Assembly: GCA_026261815.1 (NCBI GenBank)
Contig: JAMPIT010000848.1
Span: forward strand, 1,798,001 to 1,862,000
Reading direction: 5' to 3'
Source: Monarcha castaneiventris obscurior
Lineage: Eukaryota > Chordata > Aves > Passeriformes > Monarchidae
Length of the DNA stretch: 64,000 nt
How positions within the stretch are numbered: position 1 is the stretch's first letter; the number at the start of each line of letters is the position of its first letter. Positions 24,441-37,579 of this stretch are shown one piece after another. Position numbers and translations under genes: made by a program. Under the pieces are notes generated by a model. That model was not told the origin of the DNA and did no database searches. It saw only the letters and a program-made list of their open reading frames with translations.

Positions 24441-27400
24441 AACCTGTGTGTTCTCCCACACAGCTGTGGATGCTGCTAGGGATCAACAAGCAAACCTGCA
24501 TCCTACTCCAGAAATGAGCTCTGCAACAGGGCCCTCAAACAGCTTCATGCCTTTGGCCATAATTCCCTTTGCTGCAGAGATAAAGGCTGTCCACCCCTCT
24601 CATGCTGCTAGACCTGACCACAGCTGTCCCTCAGCATATAAGGAGGCACTTGTATGATTAAAGGTAATCTTTGTTCCATTATTTGTCAGCAATTTGAGCC
24701 AGTTCTTCAGCAGAAGGCAAGAACAGCACCCTAGCAAGAAGGGAGGACTTCTCCTCTTTCTTGGGGCAGACAGCAAGACTCTGCAACCTGAGTACAGCCT
24801 TTTCTTCCAAGAGGAGGCAGGCCCTTGGTTAGTGCTTTGCCCTGACAGCCAGCATTACTTGTGTTCCAGCTCAGTGCAGAGGGGCTATTCTGAGAGAGAG
24901 AGATCCACTTCAGATTCCATTAACTATGGACTGTAGCTCTGTAAGAGTATAAAAAAATTTCCCAATTAGTTCTAAATAATTTTTACTTTCAAACTCAATG
25001 TGTTCTGGTAGACAAAGAATCAAGGGCACCAACTGTGTGTTGGAGCAGCGTGACTGCAGGTTGGTGAATTGAAAAGCCATAGGCAGGTGGATACTCAGCA
25101 GCTCTTGTGCCTATGGCTCACATTTAATTCTAACAGAGGATGGGAAATTCCTCAAAAAAAACATACTGTGACAGAGACAAGGATGGAATTAGGCACCGGT
25201 AACCTATGGTAAAATACAGCTCAATGCAAGATAATTATCTCCAAACACTGGGAAAAAGACCTTTAAAGGAGTCCTTGCACTGTGCCTGGACATCATTGCT
25301 GGCACACCTGGGCACACCTGGGCTGTGGCTTGCACTTTGCACCATGAGAGAGGGTTTGATCAGCTTTCAGCCTCACCCATTATGGGCCAGAGGAGCAGTG
25401 AGCCCCCAAGGTTTTGTGGGGGCAGAGCTGGGGACAGCCTGGCTGGTGCTTGTGGCGTGCAGAGACTGTGAGAAGGAACTGACAGAGCCACCTTGGTCAT
25501 CCCAGAACAGAGCCTGAGTGCTGGTGGGAGAGATGCCTCCACCTGGCATAGCACAGACCAGGGCTCAGGCTGCCCACAACCACACTCATTCTTGCTCTGA
25601 TGTGTTCAATGGTCCCTCCTTGATCTCTTACAGCTCCCTCATCTTCTCTGCTTCTCATCCATCTGGCCCCAGCTCCTCATCACCAGCTCTTATTTTCTGC
25701 AGCACCTGATGTCTTCTGATCATTTTACACCTTTGTTCATGCTGTCCTAAACCAGGCTCTGCCAGGCCACCACTGCCCTTGCAAGGTCGGAGGGAAGCTT
25801 AGAAAGAGGGACTACATCCTCCTGGCCTTGAGAATCCAAAGGATGAATCTTCCCAGGTGTAGCCAGTCCTGCCCACCTTGCAGCTGGGACAGTCCCTCTC
25901 CAGAGACACGGACCCACTCAGAGGCAGCCCCTGCTCTGCTGATGATGGGGACAAGGCAGGCCAGAGGCAGGGAAGGTGGGTGCAAAGGTGGAGCACAGGA
26001 GGGATGCAATGGCAGAGACCAAAACAGGGAAGGCAATTCAATTTTCAGAGGCTGTCCCACCAATTCAGCTCAGAGAGATGATAAGAAACCCATTTCCAGT
26101 GATAGGCACCCTAATCCCCAGCCATCCTGCATTTCCATTTTTGAGAGGCGCTGTTTCCAACAGGGAGGCATTTTCCCATCTAGGTTTGCTAGAAGGGACA
26201 GCAGTGGATTAAATACCAATTTTTCCAGCACTCTTTAACTCCTTCTGTGCCTTCTCCTGCCACTTATGCAAGCGCTGGATCGCTGGGCAGTGGAATGACT
26301 GCTGTGCTGTACCCTGGAGCAGGAGCACAGAGCTGGAGGCCTCTCCCAAGCTCTTCCCAGTGGCCTGCAGTCTGAAGAGACAGGGAAGGGGAGAACATGA
26401 TGTGCATCAGCAGTGCAGGCAGAGCAGCTTAAATCAGGAATTTATTATTGCTTAAGGCAGGACTCAGACTCAACTGCAGCACAAGTCATGCAGCTAAGTT
26501 TACATCCAGTGTCAAAACCATTAGACAGGTCCAAAGTGCTGCAAGACTGACTTTAAACCACATTTAGAGGAAAATAGGCACCTAGAGAAAAAAGGAATCA
26601 AACTATGCAGCGATAGCCATGCCTCTCACATGCCCCTGATCTTCATGGTTTAAGCATTGTGGTCCAGGTGCAGCCTCCAGATTACTGGAGAGTAGAAAAG
26701 CAACAGCAGCACAGATCCTGACTTTCACATAAAGCAGGATTTCTGTCACTGGGAGCCACTAAGCCACAGCATTCCTTGGATGCCAGCACAGCCTTTCCCC
26801 ATATGCCTGTAGCCAGACCCATATGCATTTGTACCAGCCATCCCAGTCCTCTTCCTTGTTCCACTGCCCTCACCCTGAGCTAAGTGTCTCCATTTATCCC
26901 TATTTCCTGAGATCAGGGCTCCTACCCACTACCTGCACCAGTCCTTCAAGGGAGCTGATGGGCCCGAGACTCCCAGTCCTGCTTCTACAGCACAACTTTT
27001 TACCCTGGCATCCCACACAGCAGCTCCTACCCAGACATGATAAAACTCCCACCACAGGGTAGGAATAAAGCCTGAATGTTCTGACTTAGCCTCTCCAAAC
27101 CCCTCCTTTGACCCCAGTTGTGAACTGAATGGTTTTTCTGGGAAGGGGAGCCCCAGACAGGTGTTGCCTCACAAGCTGATGAGGCCCCTGGTGCTGAGCT
27201 TGCAGGAGGGAGCCCTGACTGTAGTCAGAGCTCTCCCACCATTGCACATGGCTCCAGCACCAACCACAACTGTCCATTCATCAACCACTAAACAAATGGA
27301 AATTTAAGGGCTCATGGCTCTATAACGCAGAAAACAATTCCCTGGGCATTTTTACAGCGCTGTAATTTATTGGATCAGAAATGATGAATGGCAGCAGGAG

Positions 27401-28094
27401 GGGGCAGGGCCCAGCACACAGGGGAGTGCTGATGCAGTGGAAACCAAAGAGAGATGTGTAGCTGAGGGCAGGGAATGGGAAAGCCCCCAGGATTGCTGCT
27501 GGAGGCGGGGGAAATGCCACCATCTACAAAGACTAATTCCCTCCCACACCTTGCAACTGCACCATTCAGTGCAGGATTTGTAGTAGAGGCTTCTGTAAGA
27601 AACATCCACATGAGGAAGAACAGAGTTGAGCTCTGTGCTCCTGAGAGGCACAGCCTCAGGCCTCACAGGCAGCCCTGGCCGGCAGCTTTGCAGTCAAGGC
27701 ACAAGGAAGAAATGGAAAAAAGCTTCATCCCTGGGGAAAGAGGAGCACCTGGTGGAAAAACAGAGAGTAAACGTGAGCACTACAGCTCCTCCCCCATGTA
27801 ATCTCCCAGCTCTGGAGTCTGAGCTGCATTCAGCAGTAATTGAAACCAGGCTCTTTAACACAGGTGCCAATTACTGCCTGTTAATGCGAGGAGCACTGAT
27901 AGATACAGCAATTACCCAGCTCTGCAAGGCCGGAGAGCACAAAATGAGATGGAAGGGCTACTTATGCCACTGTAGGTCTTGTAGGACAGCTCTGCCCCAG
28001 CAAACCTCTAGCAGTGTTAGACTGGGCAGGTTCTTGCCCTGGAGCTGCATCTTCACCTGAGTGAACAACGTGCTCTTGCTTCAAAGGAGGGAAC
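24441..28094. other. Intergenic DNA without recognisable genes
   Basis: Several short open frames are present, none convincing. AT-rich islets at 27310-27400 and 27810-27935 carry repeated TAATT/ATTA words and may be regulatory. No RNA gene or complete mobile element was seen. Confidence 0.55.
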
Positions 28095-28665
28095 GATATC
28101 CTGGCGTGCCTTAGGTAAAGAATTGTCAGCAGGTCAAGGGAGGCGATTCCTGCCTTTAGGCAGCACTGGTGAGGCCACGCCTGGAGTGCTGTGCCCAGAG
28201 GTGGGCTCAGCACTACGAGACACATGGACATGCTGGAGACCAGCAAAGGGCCATGAAGATTATGAAGGGCCTGGGAGCCTCTCACATGTGGGGAAAGGTT
28301 GATAGAGCTGGGACTGCTCAGCCTGGAGAAGAGAGAATCAGGGGGAAACTTGTCAATGCAGAAAAATACCTGATGGAAAGGTGGAAAGAGAATTAAGCCT
28401 TTCCAGTGGTGCCCAGAGACAGAGGGAATGGGCACAAACTGAAACACAGGAGGTTCTCTCTGAGCACCAGGAACCACTTTTTCCCCCTGAGGGTGACTGA
28501 GCCCTGGCACAGGGTGCTCAGAAAGGTTGTGGAGTCTCCATTCTTGGAGATATTCAAAGCCATCTGGACACATTTCTGGGCAACAGCTCTAGGTGGCCCT
28601 GGTTGAGCAGGGGTTTGGGCAAGATAACCTCCAATTTCCCTTCCAACCTCAATCATTCTGTGATG
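28095..28665 (+). mobile_element. CR1 LINE, plus strand, about 570 bases
   Basis: It carries typical CR1 segments in order: GGCCACGCCTGGAGTGCTGT, GACCAGCAAAGGGCCATGAA, CTGCTCAGCCTGGAGAAGAG, CCCTGAGGGTGACTGAGC, GGAGATATTCAAAGCCATCT and CTTCCAACCTCAATCATTCT. The ORF2 product is broken by frameshifts; only the 3' portion remains. Confidence 0.95.
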
Positions 28666-31600
28666 GTAATCTCCAGCCATTCATCCTCTTTGTTTTCTGC
28701 CATTTCTGCACTTCTCTTGCCCAGCTGCCTTTCCTCCTCCTCTCTGCTCAAAGCCTCCCCCATTCTTTGCCTTCTTGGGGGTGATGGGGCAGTGAGGAAG
28801 GGGACTGATGCAGGGGTACTGTGGCAATGATGGCAAGGGGACAATGGCAAGTGCAATTCCCAGAAAAATCCTGCAGAGATCCAAGGCTGTGAACATCAAA
28901 ATCTGCATACCCCAACAATGAAAAAATCTAAGAGAGCCCCAGTGCAGCAGCAGGGGTATTGGAGTCAGAGACAATTATATGCCACTGCAGAGACTGCAGA
29001 TAACTGTGAGCCCTTTAAAGCCCCAGGCTGGCAGTAACCAGCATTCCTCCCATCTACACCCTGAGCTCCCCCTTCCCCACCTCACAAGGCACCAACCCCA
29101 AACCACATAATTGATACTACAGAGCTGAAATGAGAAATGAAGAACATCTTGAGGCAGCCCTACTGCTGGCAGCAGGCCCTGTCTTGCTGCTCTCTGCCTT
29201 GCTACTCCTGTGTGTTTTGGAGACAGGCTTGCTTCCCCACAGTAACCCCTCTGGTGTTACATACCTTGCTTGCTGGGCAGAGGACCAGAGGAATGCAGAG
29301 GGATCTGCAGGGACACTTTCTCCTTGCCCTCAGGATGTTTACAGTATTGAAATTTTAGCAGTAAGCCAAGCATCTGTTCTTCAAATAAAGAGGTCTCCCA
29401 GGGGGATGCGTGGGGAGGCAGAATCATCACACATGTAAACACCTGGTCTTACAGGCAAGAACAGAGTTTGCGGAAGGAGTGCAGCACCTCTGAGACTCGT
29501 TCAGCTTTGCTTCCGCTGCTTAATTAGTTCAAACACCATCAATATTCAGTGGCAGCCCTCCCCTGCCAGGGTGGCTGTGTCGGGGTGGGGCTGGCACGGA
29601 CAGAGCAGCACAGACACATCCCTGAGCCCTCCCCAGCAAAAGGGCTCATCTGCCTGTGCTGCTGCAGCACACGTGTGTCCCCGGCACTGCGCTGCTCCAG
29701 AGCCCTTCCAGGACATTCAACCCTCACACACTTCCTTTGAGGAAGGGGGCAGAACCAAACTGTGCCACACAACCTTTGTCTGTACTGAAAACTACTTCCC
29801 CTGTTCCCTAAAGCAGCCCTCGGCTTGGGGCTTGTCAGAAAATGGTCTGCACAAGCAGTGAGCTGCACCAGTGCTCTCAGACAGCCACAGGGACCACACT
29901 GTGGCACCAAGAGACCTCTCAAAGGCAGGAGATAAGGCCCTGTGCCTGCACACACAGCTGGGTGTTGCCAGGGTTTTCCATCCCGAGTCCACTGCATCAA
30001 TCCAAGCCTCAAACACCTTCAGCAACACCAAGAGGCCTTCACTACCATCCTGTCTGTACTTCCATCCTCCCCCTCCTCAGAAGACTCCAGTCTTACTTCT
30101 TCATGCCTACAGTTTGTACTTCAACACTACCACTACAAGACTGCATTCTCATTTATTTTGTGCCAGTGCTGCAGCACTCGTCTCCCTCTTCCAAATCCTT
30201 CATCCTTGCGCCTTTTTCCATTTCCAGCATTTTCAATGCACATTAGGATTTTTTTCCTTATATGAAAGAGGGTGGACAAAGGTTCTTTCTCCTTTAATAT
30301 TAGTGCCCATTCAAGCACAATGGACAGTGTTCAACAGATGAGCTGTACTGCTGCTTTAACACCCTGCTGCACTGCCCTGCCCCAGCATAGTCCCACCCCT
30401 CCCCTCTCAAGCTTGCCCACAACTCTGCCCTGTTCCAAGAGCTCCAAGACAGAGCTGGAGTTCTAGGGCATCACCTCTGTCTTAAAAAGGAAACAAGGCT
30501 GGAAGCAACAGACTACATGGCTCTACAGGTCACGAGCACAATCGGATTTAATCTTCAAGCACCATATCCAGTGCAAATTCTGGCCTGAGAATGAAGTTGC
30601 CTTTACCTTGGATTTACAGGGACCTGGAATCTCAGTCTGGAAGTTACAGAGCAGAAGGATGCCTGAGGTTCCATTGTTGGAGAGTGGGAAGTGAAACGAA
30701 AGAGCAGCTGTGATACTGTTGAACACAGATAATGTGCAGAAAGCACCACTGCCCCACATCAAGTACAGAGTATTGGGGGCTTGGAGCTCATAGCTATTGG
30801 GTGAATCCTGCCGGAAGCATCACAAGTCCCAGCTACTGGAAAATCCAGCTAGGGACAGACCAAGTCATTCTCAGCTCCAGGCATTCTACTTGATGCACAA
30901 AAGCCCTTGGTCTGCCAGCCTGAACATGCTGGTTCAGTAGCTTTACATGAGGAAGCTGCACCACCTGCTGTCTGGTCTGAAGCCAGTTACCAGAACATGA
31001 TCAAAGATGATCACTAATTACAAAAGTTTTCTTTAGAATCAGTTTTTACAGGACATGCTCTTGATTAAAGTCATCAAGAAAGACTTCATATCTGAAAGCT
31101 ATGAAGCAAGATCAACAGACAGACTGTTTAGTCAAAATGGTTCAAGCTCTCAAACAGAATATGAGAAGTTCACTTTAATACCCAGCTCCTGTCAGGATAA
31201 AGATTGTACTGTTATCCCTTTGGGAAACTCTGTCAAGTTTTTTCCACTCCAAAAACTACAAAAGCTAGCACTGAACCAAACTTTGAAAGATGTGGAAATT
31301 CTGCCATGCAAAAAACCAGCCACCTGCCCAACACCACTTGAGGCTTAGCAGCAATGAAAATGGCATCTTAAACCCTGCTATTCCCCCTTCCTGGACTGCA
31401 GCACTGCCTGATCCAATCAAATGGGGCAAAGAGAGAAGATTCTTACAAAAAGCCACAATACTAAAACTCTTCTTAGGATACAGTGCACGATGGCAGACCA
31501 GTCAGTAAGTTCTCTTGGCTGGCATAAATATGAGAAGCTGCAGGAACATCTCCCTAATTCTAGAGATCAGTGATAGCTGGGCTAGTGTTTTGTGTGCCAG

Positions 31601-31725
31601 GCCTTATGGGCAGGCAGTAGCAAGGTCAGTGCAGGACTCCAAGGAAAGGAGTTGAGAAGACAAATTACCTCTGCTTGATGAAGCATAGGTACAGAATGTA
31701 CAGACAAAAGGGAATCAGAAAAACA
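28666..31725. other. Intergenic DNA downstream of SLC35C2
   Basis: No gene is recognised. A T/C-rich section lies at about 30040-30240. An islet at 29460-29540 contains TTAATTAG. The end of this segment may include an extended SLC35C2 3' UTR if the polyadenylation signal at 31727 is not the only one used. Confidence 0.5.
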
Positions 31726-31726
31726 G

Positions 31727-31732
31727 TTTATT
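31727..31732 (-). promoter_or_regulatory. Candidate polyadenylation signal of SLC35C2
   Basis: AATAAA on the minus strand (TTTATT on plus) lies about 760 bases downstream of the SLC35C2 stop codon, the first clear canonical hexamer in a plausible position. Cleavage would fall near 31700-31715. Confidence 0.5.
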
Positions 31733-32489
31733 TAAAAACCAAAAAATCCCCCCCACCAAAACCCCACATACTTTCCGATAAGCTTATTGCTCAAGTTAGA
31801 TCTCCTGTGACACTGCTCATTCTCCTCTTGGCCTGTAACACCAGAAGTACTCTTGCATCCCTGTCTTCCCTCTAACCAACATCATCTGGAAATGTTCATC
31901 ATGTTCAATTGGTCCCAAATACCAGCATTTAATTCTGTCCTTACTATGCACACAGAACATGGAAGTCACCAGGCACAAAGGCTCTTTCTCACTGGGACAA
32001 CTCTAGGGATTTATAGAGTCATGTGATCCCACCAGGATGGGAGCTCCTAATTTGCAGAAACATTAAAAAAAAGGGAAGGTGTATCTACCTTCTCCTTTGA
32101 AGTCAAAACCTAAACATCAGTAAAATCATCCCTGAACCGCTCAGCCTGCAGTCCAGACATGGCCATGTTCACTCTGCAGCTCATGGTCTACACTCTCGGT
32201 AAACAGCCTTCAGGATCCCCTAATAAGACTTTTTACAGCTTTTCCCTGTCTCACCACGCCCATTCTACATCCACTGAACCAGGGCTTGTCTACCAAGTTC
32301 CTGTGAAAGGGATATTGCCTGTTTCTTGTGCAGCATCTACAGATCCACACTGTAGCAAAACAGCAGAATTCTCTCACCAGGCCCTGGCTCTGCTCTGGGT
32401 GGTCAAAGAGACTTTTGGACCTTCCTCCTGGATAGCTGTCAGGCAGGTTTGGTAAGAACAGAGCAGGTGGCTTTGTGCTTCATGTTCAG

Positions 32490-35400
32490 TCAGTGCTGTT
32501 GTGGGGTTTCAACAACCTCTTCCTCTTCCTGACCATATTCAGGGTGGCGCAGCAGCAGCTCCAGGTCAGGGTCAGAGCTGGCCTCTTTGTGTGGCTCCAG
32601 TGCTTTGTCACCTGCATGCAGACACAGCTTGTTTAGTGACAAACTTGCCGGCCCTCCCACCAAACCTGGCACTGTCAAGGAGCTGGAACCAGACACGGCT
32701 CCTGGTGAAGCAATGAGAAAGCCTACAAAGAAAGGGAAAGTGATTTGAAACAATCACCTTTGGAACTCATGGCTTTGAGAACAACATGAAGGGAGATTCC
32801 CGACAGGCAGACAGCAAAGCCCAGCCAGTTCAAGAGACTGAGGCGGTCTCCCAGTAAATGTGTGGCGAGGAATAAAATGCAGATTTCCTGTGGAAATAAA
32901 AAAACATGACAAGTGGCAGGGCAGGACCTGAGCAGATATGCATGAGACATTTTACAGCTGCAGCCTAGATCAAGATGTCAGGCTGCTAAATTTCTATCAG
33001 CATATTCTTTCATGCACACAGAGTTCTAGAAACAGTTTCTAGAAACAAACAACCTGTCAAACTGGGATGTGGGATTTTAAGTCATCTGACTGCATAGCTC
33101 AGTTACAGAGGAATCTTGCAACTTCTGGATCAGAGCGATTTCACATATCACAGTTCAGCTCCTAAGTATGTGTGCTGGACCCCTCTGAGGAGGGGAGGAT
33201 GTGCCAAACGAGGTTACAGAGATAGCTCACACCAGTGCTTTGGTCACATGCAGGGCTGATGCAAGAGCTTGCCCTTCTTTGCCCTCCTCTCTTCCACGCC
33301 ATCCACTACTCATGAGGACAATGTGTTTTAGTCTATCCCACATTCCAACAAACTTTGATCATTAATGGTATTTTTTACAGAACAGCCACAAGTCTCTGGC
33401 CCTTTGCTGTCAGGGACCAAGAGACTTCACTGCAGAGACTGCAAGGCAAAGCATCAAGCTCCTGTGCAAGGAGAACAGAAATAACAAGCAATGATTCCTA
33501 AGGATCTAAGGAAGCTCCCAGCACACAAAGCCCAATAGGGATGACTCAGTACATGCCTTCTAGTATTAGCACAGGAACCATGCCTTACCTTAAAAATGCC
33601 AGCAATGGAAAGGGTGAGGCTAGATGTTCTGGAAACCAAGAGGAACTCAGAAAAGCCTAGACCAAAGGCAAGAATTCCACCCAAGAACAGCTTCCCTACC
33701 AGAGAGAACAGCATTCCTGCTTCATGGAAACGGAAGAGCTTCTCTGATATGGACAAAGGCAGGCCTAGGAACAAGACAATGAGTAGCAGAATACCACTCC
33801 CACCTCCCAGGATTCCTCTCAATAAGACTGATGGAGTTAGGCTGCTCACATTCCAGTATCAGGAGGATGTGGAGCCAGTTCTTCACAGCCCTTACTTCCG
33901 CAAGTGTGGCAGGCAACTACTTCTATGCACTCTTTAAAGTCCTGCCAGCATAAGACAAACCCACGTCTCTAACTACTTTGCAGAGTTCATAGCTGTTCAC
34001 TTATCTGAGTGAATTATCTCAAACAAGAAACTGCTACACAATCTCCCAACCACTCCATAAAGCTATCCCTGCTTTCTCTAATTAACTCACGCACCCTCAA
34101 ACACCGCAAAGAGTGGAAAGAGCCCCAGGAACATGAGCGGCTGCAGGTGAAACATGATATCAATGGGATTCTGGAGCCCTGAAAGAGGAGAATCAATAAC
34201 AGACCAGGTAGCAACAAATCAGGGAATAACACAGCTCCCAGAGCCTTTATTAGCACCATTCCTAGACATACACCTTATTTGTGATGCCCACACCTGTGCT
34301 GCTGCAGACACCAAGCCACCTTCATTACCCATCACCAGATATCCCATGCCCAAGGTTTCAAACACCTTCCCTTACACGAGATGTTTTGTTTCTGCAGCAC
34401 AGGCTATCACCTCTCCTTACTCCCCTCCCTGTCACCAGCACCACCACTCCCTCCTAACACCCTGCATACCCAGTTCAGCCTTCTGCATCAGTATCTGCGT
34501 GAGAGTCCAGCGAACGCCCCCCAGGAAAGAAGCACAGAGCACCAGCACAAACCCCTGTGCATTGAACTGTGTGGACTTGTAGGTGAACATGAAGAGTCCC
34601 CCAGCGATGAGCAGAACCACCAGCAGCAACGTCACCCTCTGCAGGAGAGCAAACACAACAGAGACAGGCACCTCCTTCCTGATTCACCCACATAATTGCA
34701 TCATTCCTCTACTTACATGTTCCTTGTACATGCACTGCCTATTTCCCTGGGTCTGACCTCCCTCCCTAAAGCACTGTGTGGGACCCTTACCATTTCCTCC
34801 AGCTTGAAGAGCAGTGAAAAAAGCAGGATGAAGAGAATGGCAGAGGATTTGGTCATTGTGTAGCTGTAAGGACCAAAATACACTGTCAGACTCCTTCAAT
34901 ATAGTTCTTCCCATCAAAGTACTATTAGGAACCAGATCACCCATTTCTACATTGCTACGAGCAAACTGTCACAGACCCTGCATGCTGACCCCACCCATCA
35001 AACACCTATTCAAGAAACAAACCCTGGCAAACAGACCCCTCTCCAAACCCCACCAGAGGCTCCCAGGGAACGTGGTGTTTGTACTCACAGGGAGACAGTG
35101 ACATACAGGAAGCTCCAGTTACTCAGCCCAATGTCCAAGGAAGTTGACAGAGCTAAAGAATCAATGAAAAAGTCCTGAAGTTAACTGTCTTCCATGACAT
35201 TAAACAAGCCCACCACAAAACCCTGCTTCATGGCCACGAACATAGAGAGCAGAGCATACCCAGGGGGGAAAAAAAAAGCTTTCTTCAAGTTAACTCTTCA
35301 GAATCAACATAACTCAGATATTCTCAGCTCTTTATGTTTCTGTCCTGTTCCCTGTGAGTCAAGCTGGGCTCAGCATTGCACTCACTCAACATGCATTACG

Positions 35401-37179
35401 AAAAAGCCAGAAATAACTCGTGCCCTCCCTGTGACTGAAAGTGATTCCAGATTTGCATAAAATCTTTCTTGAATGTATCAGAGCATGGTAACTTGAAAGT
35501 CTGAGGGCCACTGCATGAAACCTGGAGAAGCAACAATTATCGGCACACAGCCCTAACCCTGATGCAGTTTTTGGTACAGTCCATTCTCCCTTCTAGATAA
35601 GTTTCCTACCACAGGAAACAGTGTTACTGATCCAAGGGCAGGCTATGCTGAAAGGTGAAATTACTGCACATGTGGAGGAAGCATTTTTCAAGAAACCATG
35701 GGGCATGTTATATAAGGTATTGCAAACCTTGCCAGAGATCATAGACCAGATGCTGTTCTGTGGGAGCCAATACAACACACAGCCAAAGAACTGCAGAAGT
35801 AGTTACAGTTCCGTGCTCCGAGTAGGAGCTTCACTTCTTGGCCTCAGGTACAGTTCTGTGTGCCATGAATGAGGAATTCTCTACCAGGCTCGAACCTGAG
35901 AAAGATGCTCAGTTAACATAAATGCATGGCTTGATACCAGTGTTAGAGAGAAAATGTCACTTGCAGAGACAACTTATCAAGGTACTGAAGAAGGCTCTCG
36001 TTTGTTCTCATGTGCCAGTGGCTCCTTCAGACAGACACATTCTGTGTGGCCTTCCCCTATTCTCACACATCTTTGTAATGAGCAATGAAGGTAGTAGGTC
36101 TCAGGCTGAGTATTTCAGTTCCATCTACAACTGCCCTGCACCTGGTAGGGAAACACAGAGGCCGGAGTGAGATGGCTGCACCCCATGGCTCACCCCGTCC
36201 CAGGGGATCGGCTCTGAGCACCCCAGGCAGACAAACGGCTCTGGAAGCAGCCAGAGTGCCATGGGCACCCCTGAGCAGCCTCATAGAATCATAGAACAGG
36301 CTGTGTTGGAATGGAGCCACCAGGATCACTGAGTTCAACTCTTGGCCCTGCACAGGACACCCCAAGAATCCCATCCTGTGCCTGAGCGTTGTCCAAACAC
36401 TTCTTGAACTCAGACAGGTTCTGTGCTGTGACCACTGCCCAGGGGAGCCTGTTCCAGTGCTCAACCACCCTCTGGGTGAAAATCCTTTTCCTAATATCCA
36501 ACCTAAACCTCTCCTCTGATTCAGCTTCATGTTTACTTGGGTCTTTTCACTGGTCACGAGAGTGATCGGTGCCTACCCCTCTGCTTCCCCTCATAAGGAT
36601 GTCGAAGACCACAATGAGGTCTATCCCCTCAGTCTCCACTTCTCCATACGGAAGACACCGAGCGACCTCAGCCGCTCCTCATCAGGCTTCCCCTCCACTC
36701 TCATCACTATCCCCGTGGCTCTCCTCTGGATGCTCTCCAGCAGCTTAATGTCTTTCTTACATTGTTGCGCCCCAAACTCATGGCCCGCTCCCGCTTGGCC
36801 GCCCCGGCCCCGTCCCCTCCCGGTCCCGGCCGTACCTGCGGGGGCGGCCCGGCGGAGGCAGTCGGCCCAGGACAGCGCTGCCCGCGGCCGCCCGGAGCGG
36901 CAGCGCGCCAGGGCGCGGGCGAGCGCCGCCAGAGCGAAGATGAACAGCAGGTGCAGCAGCGTGACCAGCAGCGGGAACGGGAAGCTCTGCGGGACCGACA
37001 GCCGCTGTCACCGCCGCCGCCCTCCCGCCGCCGCCACCCCGCACCGCCCCGCCACCCCGCACCTTCATCAGCCACTTGTTGTAGAAGGTGATGCCGATGG
37101 AGAAGCCGTAGTAGAGCAGCACCAGCGGCGCCGCCAGCGCCGCCCGCCCCAGGGCCGCGCCGCCCGCCCCCGCCGCCAT
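32490..37179 (-). CDS. SLC35C2: SLC35C2, solute carrier family 35 member C2 (complete, 9 coding exons, 361 aa)
   Basis: Drug/metabolite-transporter-fold membrane protein of the early secretory pathway. The mammalian protein (OVCOV1) is related to the GDP-fucose transporter SLC35C1 and modulates O-fucosylation of Notch. Coding exons in transcription order: 37179-37063, 36986-36836, 35152-35089, 34863-34791, 34638-34470, 34178-34095, 33764-33589, 32887-32758, 32611-32490. They join in frame to 361 aa (human protein about 365). Recognised stretches include [19 protein letters not shown] in exon 1 (TM1), [57 protein letters not shown] and [20 protein letters not shown]. About ten hydrophobic segments are expected. 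The C-terminus is the cytosolic acidic tail [20 protein letters not shown]. The N-terminus is alanine/glycine-rich and diverges from mammals. Donors of exons 1 (GTGCGG) and 8 (GTGATT) are weak. Intron 2 carries a CR1 copy. Confidence 0.95.
36281..36780 (-). mobile_element. CR1 LINE in SLC35C2 intron 2, minus strand
   Basis: It begins with TCATAGAATCATAGAACAGG (reverse-complement CR1 tail), continues with GCCCTGCACAGGACACCCCA, CTGTGCTGTGACCACTGCCC, TGGGTGAAAATCCTTTTCC and CCTCAGCCGCTCCTCATCAG, and ends near TTACATTGTTGCGCCCCAAA. The roughly 500-base copy is transcribed with SLC35C2, and its 5' edge is only about 55 bases from the exon 2 donor. Confidence 0.95.
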
Positions 37180-37560
37180 GCGCCCGGCACCGCGCCGGGG
37201 AGGGAGCAGCAGGGCGGACCAAGGATGGGGGCACGGGGAGATGCCGGTGAGGGGGCCGCGGCGGCGGGGCAGGGCGGGGGGGCCGCGATGCTGAGCGGGC
37301 CGTGGCGCCGGGGAAAGCGGGGCCGCCGGTGACGTTGCCCGGCGGGGCGGGGGAACGAGCGACGGTGGCGGAGCGGGGCGGGCGCGCAGCGGTGACGCTC
37401 CGCGCAGGGCGGAAAGAGGCGGAGGCGGCAGCGGCGAGGAGCGCTACTGGTTATTATTGGAACTGATACAAAAGGCGGGCGGTGCCGGGGCCCCGGGCCC
37501 GCGGCACGGCAGCAGGCGGCGGCTCCGGCCGCACGGCCCGAGCGGGCTCGGGGCAGGCGC
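36781..37560 (-). promoter_or_regulatory. SLC35C2 CpG-island promoter and first exons
   Basis: The very GC/CpG-rich block covers SLC35C2 coding exons 1 and 2 and the upstream region to the end of ELMO2. On the minus strand a CCAAT box (ATTGG on plus, 37456-37460) lies about 280 bases upstream of the SLC35C2 ATG, a plausible proximal promoter element. No TATA box is apparent, as usual for CpG-island promoters. Confidence 0.75.
37453..37458 (-). promoter_or_regulatory. Possible ELMO2 polyadenylation signal (AATAAT variant)
   Basis: No AATAAA follows the ELMO2 stop before the SLC35C2 coding region. The only A-rich candidate is AATAATAA on the minus strand, 122-127 bases after the stop codon. 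It overlaps the CCAAT box assigned to the SLC35C2 promoter. AATAAT is a rare, weak variant, so this is tentative. Confidence 0.3.
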
Positions 37561-37579
37561 CGGCGGCAGCGCGGGGCGC

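Noticed and set aside
32612..32757. Retained-intron form of SLC35C2
   Set aside because: Reading from exon 8 into the intron meets a stop after eleven codons, while the exon 9 splice restores the family C-terminus.
36529..37332. 267-codon plus-strand open frame
   Set aside because: It is antisense to SLC35C2 exons 1-2 and a CR1 copy, with no independent evidence.
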